Of a stretch of DNA of 64,000 nt, positions 43,160 through 55,225 are shown piece after piece. The notes under the pieces were generated by a model, which saw only the letters and a program-made list of their open reading frames with translations, did no database searches and was not told the origin of the DNA. Both the position numbers and the translations under genes were made by a program. This DNA comes from Saccharum officinarum. Taxonomy: Eukaryota > Streptophyta > Magnoliopsida > Poales > Poaceae. Where the stretch lies: NCBI GenBank assembly GCA_020631735.1, contig CM036197.1, positions 46,981,880-47,045,879 of the forward strand, read 5' to 3'. Every line of letters starts with the position of its first letter. Position 1 is the stretch's first letter.

Positions 43160-46100
43160 TGTAACACCCCGGGTGTTATAGTGCTAATTAATCTGCCATG
43201 TCATCATAATGCATTGCAAAGCATCCCTGTTAGGTTAACTTTGTTATGCATCAACTAAAACAAGTTTACTTATCTAGGTTGAATGTGTTTCTCAGTGGTG
43301 TGCTCCGAACCCGAAAACCCTAATTTTAATACCACCACAAATGCTTAGTCCATGCCCTGCGTAATTTGAGGTGTGCGACTGTGTTGCACACTAGTGTCAA
43401 GTGTAGGGTATGAGCTCAAGTACAACCTCTAAAATGAAACTCCAAATTTGAGTTTGAATTGGAGTCCCAAAACTTGTCACGAGTTTTCCGATTCGAATTC
43501 GAATTCAAAATTGGGGAAAAATGTAAAAGAATTTTAAAAGCTAATTGGTCAACCAAGAGTGGCATTTGGTCAACCATGTCATGTTGGTCCAAATGATGCC
43601 CTTGGGTGAGGTTTTGATCGCTAAGTAATCACAAATCAAAGTAGCAACAAATTCCAATTTAAAATTCCTCCGAAAACCCTAAATTTCAAAACCCTGTTTT
43701 ACCCTTTTGAAATAATTCAAAATCTAAGCAAAATTTGGGAAAAAGTTCAAAACCAAGTTTGTAGAACTTTTCAAGGGCTACAACTTTGGTGTTTTGAGTT
43801 TTCAAAGTTTTAGTGTAAAATGTGGAGCAATTTTGAAAATAAACAAATTTCAGTTTGACTCATTTTTGTCCCCAAACTAAGATTTCAAAATGGAGGCAGA
43901 ATTTGAAAAAGTTTTGAACAGCAAAGTTGTAGGTCTGGTCAAGATATACAACTTTGATGTTTGGAGATTTTGAAGTTTCAATATAAAATCAAAAGTAATT
44001 TCTAAATTACCAAATCTGAAAAATGTGTCCCCTTTTGAATTTAAACTCAAATTTCAAAATCCAGTGAGAATTTGAAAAAGTGTTCAATACAAAACTTGTA
44101 GAGCTTGAAATTCTGAAGATTTCATAGATTGGAAGTTTTTCAAGTTGTTACATGAATTTGAGAGTAATTTTAGAAAAGTTTGAAAATTCAAAATTTGGGG
44201 GGTGCTACAGTGCCGCGCCAATGGCGGCCGCCACCGCGCGGTATGGGCGCCGGCGAGCCGCCGTGGCGCCCAGACCCTTCGCGCGCGGTCGAGAACGCCA
44301 GCGCGACGACGCGAGCAGTCTGGCTCTGTAGTCGCGACCGCCTCTATAAATACATGAGTCACAGTGACGTTTTACCATTTTTTCGCCACCGCCGCCACCG
44401 CAGCTCCGCCGCTCGCCGCTGCCGCCACCAGGCCATCTCCGGCCACGCCGTCGCACCAACAGCATCGCCGCATCCTCACGCACCTCGTGAACCACCCAAG
44501 CCAGCTTGACTTCGCCTGGATCACCGCAGCCACCGCTCCGTGCTCAACTCCGGCGACTTCCCGCCATCCTCGCCACCGTGGCCAGCCGCCTCCAGTGCCT
44601 CTCCGCTTCAACCGATCACGCCTTCTGTGATCGTGGTACGCCCCTGATGCTCCCTGGCTAGTTAGTTTAAGCTTTGCACCTTTGTGTCGTCGAGTCGTCG
44701 GTCACCGTAGTTGCCGAGCCGCCACCGTCGTCGGTGAAGTGTCACCGGAGCTCGAACCGTGGGCCAATTAGTAAAAACGGAGTCGTGGAAGGTGTAGTTG
44801 GTGATGGTCGGGTCAGTTGGTCGACCGAAGCCCTCGGTCACCGGCCGGCCACCGCGCGGAGGTGAGTGAGCACGCGGGAGTGAGCGAGACACGGAGGTAG
44901 GCGATGACAGGCGGGGTCGGCTGTCAGTGAGAGAAAACGGGAGAGTGAGCGCGCGCGGGCTGGCCGCGGTGCTGGGCCGCACGGGCAAGGGCGGGCGCGA
45001 GCACGCGGGGTGCGCGCGAGCGGGCCGCTCAGGGGCCCGAGCGAAGGAGAGAAGAATCGGCCCGATTTCGTTTTTGTTTTTCTTTTTCAAAATTTGAATA
45101 GTGCTACTATTTGTTTATTTCATTAAAAATTGTGTAGAGTTCCAAAATTCATGAAAATTTTTGTGTAGGCTTCTCAATGTATAAACTATCTAGGAAAAAT
45201 GTTAAATGCTGAAATTTGAATACTTTGTGCAGTAGAATTAATTAGTTCTAATAAAGATTAAATGCAACTTCCATGAATTTTAATAATTAATTTATTAATC
45301 CAAAAATGATGAAATTTATTATGACACTGTTATAAATCATTCTTAATCCATAGAAAAAGTTTGAGCTTGATTAGGTAAAATTTGATTAACTTCTAATTAT
45401 GTCCTAATTATTTAAATAATAAATAAATGTTAATTTGAGAACTTTAAGTGTTGTGTGCCTTTTGATTGAGTGATGTCCTTAGGTCACTACCCTTTGTGAT
45501 CTTTGGCACCTTAATTCCATGATTGAGCTCGTTAGTAACTTGTTAGGTTAAAGCTGGTATCGCTGGAATCGTCGCTACTAGTTAGTAGGTTTCTGTTTGC
45601 GACGTACCTGCGAGGGAAGTTGTACTCCAGTCGTAACTCGTAGCATGTTATCATCAAGCATCATGTTTATCATCGAGCATCATGTTAAAGCATGTTATGT
45701 GTTCGTGTAGTCTCCGCTTTCGAAGAAGTCGAAGCCGTCGAGCCAGTTTCCGGAGAAGAGCGATCGTCGGTGGGTTTCGGACCTGACGTTGGAGTTCTCG
45801 GGTCTGAGTCAGTCGTCGTGTCCGAGCAAGGCAAGCCCCGGTGCATTTAAACCCTACCTTGAATTTTACAAATGTTTTATTATTTATAATATGGTTTACT
45901 GCATTAAGTAATTAGGAGTTGAGTGATAACCCAATTGCTGCATTATCATCCTTGATTATTGTGATATCAACCTTGATACCTGTTTTACGGAAAATGCGTA
46001 GTATGCTTCGCTATGCTTAGAAGTTAAGCTTTTAAATGCAATGTTTATATAGCCATGACGGCATATTGAATGAATATTGAAATATGAGAATGAACTTGAA

Positions 46101-47218
46101 AGATCGGGCGGGTGGTTGGCCACTGCTAACATGCATTGGGAAAGGAGTCTCAATGTAGTGTTTCCGCCTTGTCAGTTAAGGTCCGTTCGTTGTAAGCCTG
46201 TTGTTTCAAGACTTTGCAACTAGCTTCATGCCTTGGGTAAGCCCAAAATGTTGGTGATTCCATTACGAGAACGTCTAACCTCGCACTGGGAGTGGAGAGA
46301 TGGCGAGAGTAGCGTGTACCCTCGGGGCTAGAATTTGGGTCGGGTTCGAGGAGTACTGTACTCTCGGTGGCGATGGACACGTTCTGGTTTTGGGAGATCT
46401 AAATAAGGGTTGATATTAGCAAGAATTCGGTTCTACATATGTCGTGAGTTAGGGATCCCAGCTGCTGGTGGTATAATCGGTTCGAATCGTCGTTGCTCCT
46501 CGGTTATGGAGACTTGATCACCTGACTTGCATCGTAGTAAGAACTGAAATAAAAGAAAGAATGAGAAAGGTTTGATGATAATTATTTTGATCTAGATTAG
46601 GATCACTTAGATTTGGTTAATGAACCATCAATGGTAAAAGTAAAATGTTGAAGATAAGGATCTACTTTAGTAAGCTTTTCTGCAAAGGAAAATCTTGATT
46701 CTAGAATACCCGTACCTTGATTCCCTAAAGCTAGCATGCCCTTGGAGTCTTTGTCTTAGTCGGGTAAGTCTTGTTGAGTACCCTCAAGTACTCAGGGTTG
46801 TTAACCCCTTATTGCAGGTGCGGTTCATGAACAAGTCTGCTTCGAGCCTTGTTGCATGACCGTCGTGGTTGAAGAAAGCGACGACGAGTAGACTGTGTGG
46901 CCTTTAGGCAAGGCATCTCACTTGTGTGTTGTAATAAGTTAATACCGATACTTCTCTACTACTGGTTTGTAATAATGTTACATAAGGTTTGAAGTTTGAA
47001 AACTGGTTTGTAAACCTATATTATTGTAAGACTTCCGCTACGTTACTCTGTTGAATATTTTGAATAAACTGTTGTAATATTGCAATACTCCTGTGATTGG
47101 ATCCTGTTCGGAGGAAAGCAGGCCTTTTAAGTTATGGTGAACATAAGTACGGCCATCAGAGGTCATTATGGCAATGACGGGTACTTGTGGGCCATCATAA
47201 TTAGGAGGTTCTGTGACA
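43160..47218 (+). repeat. 3' LTR of element 2
   Basis: 4059 bp, the direct copy of 33358-37440. Differences are mainly one-base indels, many in homopolymers or GC-rich runs, with fewer substitutions. Confidence 0.96.
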
Positions 47219-48052
47219 GCGAGGTGGAGACGGCGTCGCATGGTGGAATAAGGTACTCACGGCCTTCTCCCACCTCGTCTTCACTTTCTTTGGTGCTGGC
47301 GATGGCCGGTGAGGTCGGATTCCTCTGGATCTGAAGTCCGTGTTCGAGATCCAGATCCGCTGGTTTCTTTTTCTGGAATCTTGCCGGCGGTTTCTTGTAG
47401 TCTCAGTTGGCCGCTGGTGATTTTGATGCTCCTAAGCGCCGTCGGAGAATGTTGGAGTGGTAGATCTGCTGAGGTCGTCGGCGATTTTGCAGCTCCTTCC
47501 TTCGGTGGTGCTTCTTGGAGAACAAGGGTAGAGCTTGCAAGATCTGGATTTACATGTGTTTCTGGATCCTGGCGGGTTCTTCCTTTCTCCATCTCCAGAC
47601 TTTATCGACGTTTGTCTGGTGAAGTCTCTTGGGATGTTTGTTGACCAGTTTTGGGAGATCGGGTTTGTCCCACCGATTCTGGTGGTTTGCATCTCCTTCT
47701 GGGTGTCCTCTGCTCCGGCGTGTTGGAGTTCATGCTGTTCGTGGCGTCGGACCTCTTCGATACGGTGAGGTATGGTCGTAGGCCATCTTCTTCGGCCTGT
47801 TCGTTCAACGTTTACACGGCATGTTGGATTTCCCGACATGCTACTCTTGGTGCCACTCCAAAACTTTGATGATGCTTCGTCGGGATGGTGGTCGGCCTCT
47901 GGGCATCTTCTCCGGCTGCCGGCGACGAGCTCGACGGAGTTCCTTACAAGGGCTTGTTTGTAATTTCCTTTTCTTTCAAGGATGTCTTTGTAAGGTGTGT
48001 GATGTAAACTATCAGATATTTCTATGAAAATAAACCGTTTCTCAAAAAAAAG
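47219..48052 (+). mobile_element. LINE-like sequence, 3' part, with poly(A) tail
   Basis: Continuation of 33134-33357 after element 2. It ends TGATGTAAACTATCAGATAT, TTCTATGAAAATAAACCG and an A8 run at about 48044-48051, the style of grass LINE 3' ends. Open frames on both strands show no family similarity. Beyond the A-run the duplicated host segment resumes. Confidence 0.5.
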
Positions 48053-48122
48053 AACCTTTTCTCTAGCTTTTTATATTCCAGTATCAGCTTCTGTTTATAT
48101 TCCAGGATCTCTTGATACTGGG

Positions 48123-48376
48123 AAGTACAAAGCTGCAGATCTCTTGCTTCTTCTTCTTCTTATATATCTAGGACCATTTTTTTAAAAAATATTCTAGGAT
48201 CTCTTGCCTGCGAGGCTATTCGCGAGGTTTGTTTCTAGGACGCCACAAAAGCTGATAAGTAGTAAGAACTTTGATCTTTCAAAAAAATAAGTTTAAGAAT
48301 TTTTACCTTTTGTATTACACACACCGTAGGGCCCTGGCTCCTCCTGACTCTTTTTTTAATAAAAAAGGTGATACAG
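48123..48376 (+). repeat. Right copy of the duplicated host segment
   Basis: Shorter partner of 32249-33133, without its three MITEs. It begins GAAGTACAAAGCTGCAG and ends AATAAAAAAGGTGATACAGATG. See the left copy for the matching blocks. Confidence 0.8.
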
Positions 48377-48421
48377 ATGCCAACAGTACGTTGTGTGCAC
48401 AGAGCTATGTTCATTTGTCTT

Positions 48422-48521
48422 NNNNNNNNNNNNNNNNNNNNNNNNNNNNNNNNNNNNNNNNNNNNNNNNNNNNNNNNNNNNNNNNNNNNNNNNNNNNNNN
48501 NNNNNNNNNNNNNNNNNNNNN
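48422..48521. other. Assembly gap (100 N)
   Basis: Exactly 100 Ns, the usual placeholder for a gap of unknown length. It cuts the MITE that resumes at 48522. Confidence 0.99.
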
Positions 48522-48616
48522 CCTAATTAGGCCATGATTGAACACTAATTGCCAAATAACAAACGAAAATATTTACTATGCTTCCAAATACTTTACAGGT
48601 ACAACTAAACACAGCC
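48522..48616. mobile_element. MITE with TGTTTAG-type end, truncated by the gap
   Basis: CCTAATTAGGCCATGATTGA.. to ACAACTAAACACAGCC matches the right half of the 56609-56851 copy. TTA follows directly, in line with the TTA duplication of that copy. Confidence 0.7.
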
Positions 48617-50070
48617 TTAAAAACCCAGCTCAGTGCGTTCGTTGCATGCGGTATCTATCAGAATGCCAGCAACACCTTTCGACAGCTGCTGCGCCGCAGC
48701 AGAACAGGCCAGGCCTGAACTGGTTTACTGTTTACAAGTACGCCGTCGCAGGCTCGCAGCTGCTGCAGCAGTAGCCACCAGAATAGCCCGGTAGACGCTG
48801 CAGTACCCCTAGACACCAGAGCCCAGAGGCTCCCATATCCCATCGTTAGGCAGCTACACTACAGCCCCACGCCATAACTGCTTACGAGGTCAACTCGGCC
48901 CAACTCCATGCATGGCATGGGCATCGGCAGCAGCGCTCACCTGCCGCCTGCCAATGGCCAGCGCCAGGCTCCAGCCCATGCCATGCATTTGATAGATACC
49001 CCTCGTCACTGGTCATAAATAAAAAGAATATAAGTTCAGATCAAGTCAAAAAATCATACTCCCTCCCTCCCTAAATATCTATCGTCACGGTTTACGTGCC
49101 GCTAAGTTTGGCTTGATTTATAAACAATTTTAGCAACATTTGTATATCCAACTAAATTTATTATGAAAATTGATTCAACGATCTATCTAATTATATTAAC
49201 TATGTACCATAAATAATTAATATTTTTTATTTAGTCAAAGTTATTTCTCGGGAAGCGAAAATGATATTTAAAAAAAGCACGTAGGAGTAAGTTTGATGAA
49301 ATTTATAGAAAATAATACATTTATATGTCTAAGCAGGTTTGCTATGAAAATATTCTGTAACCAATCAATCTATGAAAAAATATTCTATAATAACCAGTCA
49401 AGCTTAAGACTGTTTGACACTTTGACTACTACACTCAAAAAAAATCCCTGTGCCAAAAACTGCCGAAGTGCCAAGGCCATCCTCGCAGCAGCATCTATCT
49501 CGCTTGCTTCGCCTCTGGGGTTTCTGAATTCTGATCCTGGTCGGCGGACCGGGGCTGCATGCTGCTGTACCTGTATACTCCTACGGAGTAGTACATGCAG
49601 CGCTGAATTGCTGATGCTGCTTACTACAGGTACAGCGTCCATTTACTCGGAGCTAGGGCAGCAGAGACCAGACCCGGCAGGCATGAACGCATGAGCTATT
49701 GGGCCCGGCATGCACGCACAGACATACAGTACACGCGCACGCACCTGAGCTCCGAATTAATACCACCACTAGGCACTAGTGTTCGTTCCGGGTCAGTAAT
49801 TGGGCTGCCAACCAGCTTCAAACTTGTCACGGGAATCCGGTTGGGACGACTTGAGAGGGAGGCATCGTACGTTCCGTTCTGTTTCTCCCGGTCCCTGCGC
49901 GGCGTCTCCACCCGTGCTTCCATCCAAATTTTTATTTGGCGAGCGTGCAGTAGCTACCAAGCGACGGACGGTGGGCGGGATGATCAGCGCAAGGTCGCGT
50001 GGGCTGGGGTAGTGGGGGCGGTGGCGGCGGCGCTTATGGTTTCGGATTTTCATGGGAGTCCTCCATGGCG
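48617..50070. other. Intergenic with a degenerate Stowaway-like patch
   Basis: No gene supported. About 49058-49290 starts CTCCCTCCCTCCCTAAATAT and has Stowaway-like AT-rich text (AGTCAAAGTTATTTCTCGGG), but no clear right end. Small frames elsewhere have no similarity I recognise. Confidence 0.4.
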
Positions 50071-50280
50071 GCGGCCGGCGGCTTAGAAAGGGAAGGACGG
50101 GTGGTGGTGACGGTTGAGGTGGCCAGCGGGCTTAGAAAGGGAAGGACCGGTGGTGGTGGCGGGTTGAGGCAGCCGGCGGGCTTAGAAAGGGAAGGACCGG
50201 TGGTGGTGACGGGTTGAGGCGGCCGGCGGGCTTAGAAAGGAAGGACCGGTGTGGTGGCGAGTTGAGGGGTAGCGAGTGAG
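50071..50280 (+). repeat. 50-bp minisatellite, about four units
   Basis: Units start at 50081, 50130, 50180 and 50230, each with GCTTAGAAAGGGAAGGAC, then CGGTGGTGGTG and GGGTTGAGGC. Unit 4 has small deletions. Open frames running through it on both strands are artefacts of the repeat. 50281-50899 shows nothing else. Confidence 0.9.
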
Positions 50281-50914
50281 GCGGTTCTACTGTCGCTGAG
50301 TGGGTGGTGGGAAATAACCAGATGGACGGTGCCAATGGCAAGGGCGAGGACTCAGCGGCAAACTCTCCAAACAGGACGTACTAGGGAATGGCAGGATGTC
50401 CCGCGGGTGGGCAGTGGGCGGGAGGTTGCCGACAGTTCGGACGGTGTGGTTGAGACGATGCAATGGAGGAGGAAGCTGGGTACAGACAGTGGCGGAGGAC
50501 TCAGTATGGCTAGGTAGGGCCTCTGCCATACCTTGATTTTTGTGCTTCATCGTCTCCTCTTTTATACCATGGTTTTCTCTAGTGTTTTTCTCTATGTTTT
50601 TACCATAATTGAGTCATAGAGCTTTAACGGTACAGTTGCGCCACACCTCAAATTATATTCATCCTCCGCCACTAGGTACACAGAGAGGAGGAAGAGTAGA
50701 AAGACGGATAGGGGATAGAGGAGGAAGACGATGAGCATTCCACGTGCGCTGCTATTCTTTCCGATGCGCGCACGCCTATTAAGGGTTCCCGTTCTCCAGG
50801 AACCTTTCCCTGGAAAGATTCCGGTTGGAATTGTTAGCTAATTCTGAAGGGATGATCATGAGTTCATGACAGATGCCCCCAACACAAATCATGTGAGCCA
50901 TGAGCGGATGATGA

Positions 50915-53900
50915 CTGTTTAACTCTTTGATTCAGTTCTATGAGTTGCGGGAATTGATGATGAATGGTGGGCTTTTTACCTGGTCCAATAATCAAGATCC
51001 TCCTGTACTTGAGAAATTGGATAGGATTTTAGTCACTAAAGAATGGGAAGATTGTTTTCCTCAAGCTTTTGTTCGAAAGTTACCTCGTGAGGTGTCTGAT
51101 CACAATCCGTTAATAGTTTCATCTGAGAAGATTGAAAAGTTATCTTTTATTGAATTTAAGTTTGATCTTAGTTGGCTCAAGAACCCTGAGTTTTTTACAC
51201 TTGTTGAGAAAATGTGGGCTAAACCTTGTAGAGCCAAATCTGCCCTGGATAGAATTCAACAAAAATTAAAATTATTCAAGCAATTTTTCAAAGGTTGGGG
51301 TTTTAATCTTCGAGGTGATTTGAGGAAAAAAACGAAAAGAGTTTCAATGTGAATTAGCAGAACTAGAAGCGATTGAAGAAAATGGTGGTTTATCCATGGC
51401 GCAATTTGATAAGAAAACTTGGCTACTCTGTGAGAACCTGAAAAGCCTAGAGCTAGAAGAAAATTATTGGTATGAAAGAAGTCATCAGAATTGGCTTCTT
51501 AAAGGTGATGCTAATACTTCGTACTTTCATAAATGTGCTAATGGGAGGAGAAGGAAAAATAATATCATTAGTCTAGAAAAAGATGGTCAGTTAATAGAGG
51601 GGATGAAAAGCTGTTAGAGCATGCAACAGAATATTACTCAGTTTTGTTTGCCCCCCCCCATTGAATATGAGGTCCAAATGGACCCTGAAATTTGGCAAAA
51701 TAATCCTAGAGTTTCTGTAAGTGATAATGAGTTGTTGTGCAAACCCTTCTCTGAACAAGAAATAAAAAATGCTTTAGATCAAATGAAAAAAACAAGGCTG
51801 CTGGGCCTGATAAAATCCCTATTGAGTTCTATCAAGGTTGTTGGAAAATAATCAGATGTGATATTATAGAGTTATTTGATGATTTCTACAACCATAGAGT
51901 GGATATTAGCAGGATAAACTATGGCATCATAACTTTATTGCCAAAGATCAAAGAGGCTAATAAGATCTAGCAATTTCGTCCTATTTGCTTGTTAAATTGT
52001 TTATACAAGTTGATTACTAAAACATTGACGCTGAGACTAGAATTGGTTGCGGATAAACTTATCCATAGTACTCAAACTGCTTTCATGAAGAAGAGAAACA
52101 TTGTATCTGGCATTATGTGTCTGCATGAAATCTTACATGAAACAAAAAGAAAAAAGAGGTTGGTGTTGTTCTGAAATTAGATTTCGAAAAAGCATATGAT
52201 AAGGTTAATTGGAAGCTTCTGCTTACTTGCTTTGAAAAGAGAGGTTTTGATAAAAAAAATGGTGCTCATGGATAAGTCAGGTGGTAACTGGTGGGACAGC
52301 GAGTGTGAAAGTTAACAATAGGATAGGTTCTTATATCAAAAGTTTCAAGGGGTTAGGCAAGGTGATCCATTATCACCGATCCTCTTTAATTTTCGTGGCT
52401 GATTGTTTGACTAGGATGGTTCATAAGGCTCAAGAGAATGGTTTAGTGATTGATCTCATTAATCATATCGTTCCAAACGGGGTGGCGATTCTACAATACG
52501 TTGATGATACTATTATTTTCTTAAAACATGATTTGAGGGGAGCTATGCATATGAAATTATTATTATACCTGTTTGAAATGCTGGCGGGCCTGAAAATCAA
52601 CTTTAACAAAAGCGAAGTTTTTATGATAAATGATGAAGCAAATTTGGGGGTACAATATGCTGAAATTTTAATTGTCAGGTTGGTTTGTTTCCCATCAAAT
52701 ACTTGGGAGTGCCGGTTAGCCCAAGTAGACTAAAAGTCATTGATTGGTTGCCTTTGGTGGAAAGGGGAACAAACGGTTAGACGTGTGGAAAGGAGGGACG
52801 CTTTCGATTGTTGGTAGATCAACACTCATTAGCGCAAGTTTGAATAATTCCCCTATGTATCATATGTCGGTCTACCTTTTACCTAAAACTACTGTGAAAT
52901 GTCTTGATAAAATCCAAAGAACCTTCTTCTGGCAGGGGGGTGGAACAAAAAAGAAATATCATCTTGTTAAATGGGAAATTATTTGTAAGAGCAAAAAGAA
53001 AGGTGGACTGGGGATTAAGGATTTGAGAAACATGAATATAAGTTTGCTATGCAAGTGGTGGTGGAAACTAGAAAAGGAATAAGGTTTATGGCAAAAGATT
53101 GTTAAATTTAAGTACATGAAACATCAAACAATTCATGATGTGAAACATAAGCTTAATGATTCCCCTATGTGGTATGATTTGCTCAAGGTCAAAAACATTT
53201 ATATACAGGGGAGAGGTTTGCCAATAGGAAATGGAAGCTTAACTAGATTTTGGCTTGATCCCTGGTTATATAATGAGCCTATTGCTGTGATTGTTCCTGT
53301 ATTGTTTGAGTTATGTGAAAATAAAAATATTATTGTGGCACATGCTTTTGGTGGTGTCCAGATTACTTTTAGAAGATGGTTATATGATGAACTGAGATTG
53401 GCTTGGGAGACTATCTGGAGAGATGCATCTAATTTTCATCTTAGTTGTGTTGATGATTCTGTTGTATGGTTATTAGAGAAAAAAAAGGAAAATTCACTGT
53501 TAAATCAGTTTACAACGCTCTTACTAGTTCTTCAGATGGTGTCTATTATAAGAAGATTTGGAGAGGTAAGATCCCTGAGAAAATCAAGATCTTTCTATGG
53601 TTAATATCTAATGGAGCTATTTTGACTAAAGACAATTTAGTGAAAAGAAACTGGCAAGGTGATCCCAGCTGTGTTTTTTGCGATAATGAGGAAACCATCT
53701 CACATATTTTTTTCCAGTGTCCTGTGGCTAGAGCAATTTGGGTGGTTGTGGCTAAGTGCTTTGGAGCTTCAAACATTCCAACAAATTTTCAGCAATGTTG
53801 GATATGGTGTGATAAGTGGCTACCATTTGGGGAAAAGTATCACCCGTGGGGGATAGCTGCCATTTGTTGGGCAATATGGAAGTGTAGGAATAGAGCTGTT

Positions 53901-54483
53901 TTTGACAAAAAAAACTAATCAAAAGTCCACTTGAAATTGTTTGTCATGTCTATGCATTGATGAAATATTGGACAGGATTATTCACAGAACTTGATCAAGA
54001 ACAGCTGGTGGAAGGCGCCAATACGATGCTCAGGGTTGCCAAGGAAATCCTGGCTGCACAAACCGCAAGACAGGTGAACCAACTGCTGCTGCAAGACGCT
54101 GGAAACTCCGAGCATGATGAGGATCCGAGAACTGAGAAGTGTATCTGTGCTGATCAAGTGATCTTTTGAGTAATTAGGGGATGTCGTTTGGTCCCTTTGT
54201 CCCGTTGTAGGATGTTTTGATGTTTTCAAGCTGACTCTGGCTTTCTCGTTTGGCCTCTCTTGGTAACCTTAGATAGGTTCGTTTGGTTTGTTTGGGGATA
54301 GTTCTGGCAAAATGCCTTGGTTTTTTTTTTCTGGTCGTTGGCTGTTTCGATTCTAGGATCTCCCTGCGTGGTGATCGACAGTATCGTTGCTTTATCTTCT
54401 GGTTATCTGCCTTATCTGTAAACCTGCTGGATGCTCTGTATTTCCGTTCATCGTAATGGAAATGAGTAGTTCCCGTGTTGAAA
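50915..54483 (+). mobile_element. 5'-truncated L1-type LINE with target-site duplication
   Basis: A 15-bp duplication ATGAGCGGATGATGA flanks it at 50900-50914 and 54484-54498. It begins inside the endonuclease, continues through RT and zf-RVT, and ends in a non-coding 3' region with only a short A tail (TTGAAA). 3569 bp. Frames are broken repeatedly, so it is a dead copy. Confidence 0.9.
50927..53918 (+). pseudogene. LINE ORF2 remnant: endonuclease end, reverse transcriptase, zf-RVT
   Basis: Successive frames carry GGLFTWSNNQDPPVLEKLDR and VSDHNPL (AP-endonuclease end, 50927-51352); NWLLKGDANTSYFHKCANGR (51396-51617); RT with LITKTLTLRLE, TAFMKKRNIVSG and catalytic QYVDDTIIFL at about 52490-52520; LVGRSTLISASLNN-type thumb region (52744-53082); and zf-RVT LVKRNWQGDPSCVFCDN with HIFFQCPVARAIW (53466-53918). 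At least five frame changes or stops interrupt it. Confidence 0.9.
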
Positions 54484-54498
54484 ATGAGCGGATGATGA

Positions 54499-55225
54499 GT
54501 AGCTCTCCATCATCCTGCGCTCAGCGCTCTGCCGCAGCCCGCGCAGCACGGCGGCATGGCGCCCGTGAGCCCTGTGGGGGCTACCTCCCACTTCCCACAC
54601 ACACATACCTCTCGTCTCGATAATTTGGTAGGTCCCCCACATGTTGCTAGTGACAACGTTCGTGCAGATGTCGCCCGGCCCCATTGTCTGTCTGTATATA
54701 TTCCCTCTTCCTCTTATGCAAAAATAAAAGATGTTGCCTCATCCGGTCCTTGTCCCACAGGAGGAATAAACTTGGCGTACGTTGCCACGTTGGCATGGCA
54801 TCCGATCGATCCAGCTACGTGGGACGCGTTAGAAACTTCAAACAACTTTGCCTTGCAAAGCGCGTGCACCTTTTGGGGCAAATGGCATGCAGATGCAGTC
54901 GACGGGGGTTCCATTCCAATTCCAGGATCAGATGAAGTTGACCTGCTATAGCTGCTAGTGGAACACATGACAACATGACCCACCACCACACAAGACGGGA
55001 GAGACACTTCACGCGTGATTAGGATTCAGATATGGGAACAGTACGTAGAGGATTAATTAGAGATCTACTAATTAAAGCCTAGCTAACAAGATCAGCTAAT
55101 TAGCAAGCGTACGTTGCGTCCATTGATCACCATCTAATTCTAGCGCAAATACTATATAGGTGGTACATGTAAAAGCATATATGGAGAGACTGACAGTGAA
55201 TTAGCACACATGACTAGCTAGCTAG
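54499..55225. other. Downstream region of the VQ gene
   Basis: No gene supported; the frame 54556-54951 has no recognisable domain. A CTAGCTAGCTAG run lies at about 55213-55229, over the VQ stop codon. Confidence 0.4.

Larger units (their letters stand above)
33358..47218 (+). mobile_element. Complete Ty3/gypsy chromovirus (Tekay/Del-like), element 2
   Basis: Two about 4.07-kb LTRs flank, in order, primer-binding site, ORF0, gag-protease-RT-RNase H, integrase with chromodomain, and polypurine tract. Total 13,861 bp. Flanks are GTGAG (33353-33357) and GCGAG (47219-47223), a 5-bp target duplication with one C/T difference at a CpG. The only lesion seen in the coding region is a one-base deletion near 41508. 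It is homologous to element 1 across ORF0, gag and pol but clearly a different family. High LTR similarity implies relatively recent insertion. Confidence 0.96.

Noticed and set aside
54556..54951. Plus-strand 131-codon frame before the VQ gene
   Set aside because: No recognisable domain and an equally long frame on the opposite strand.
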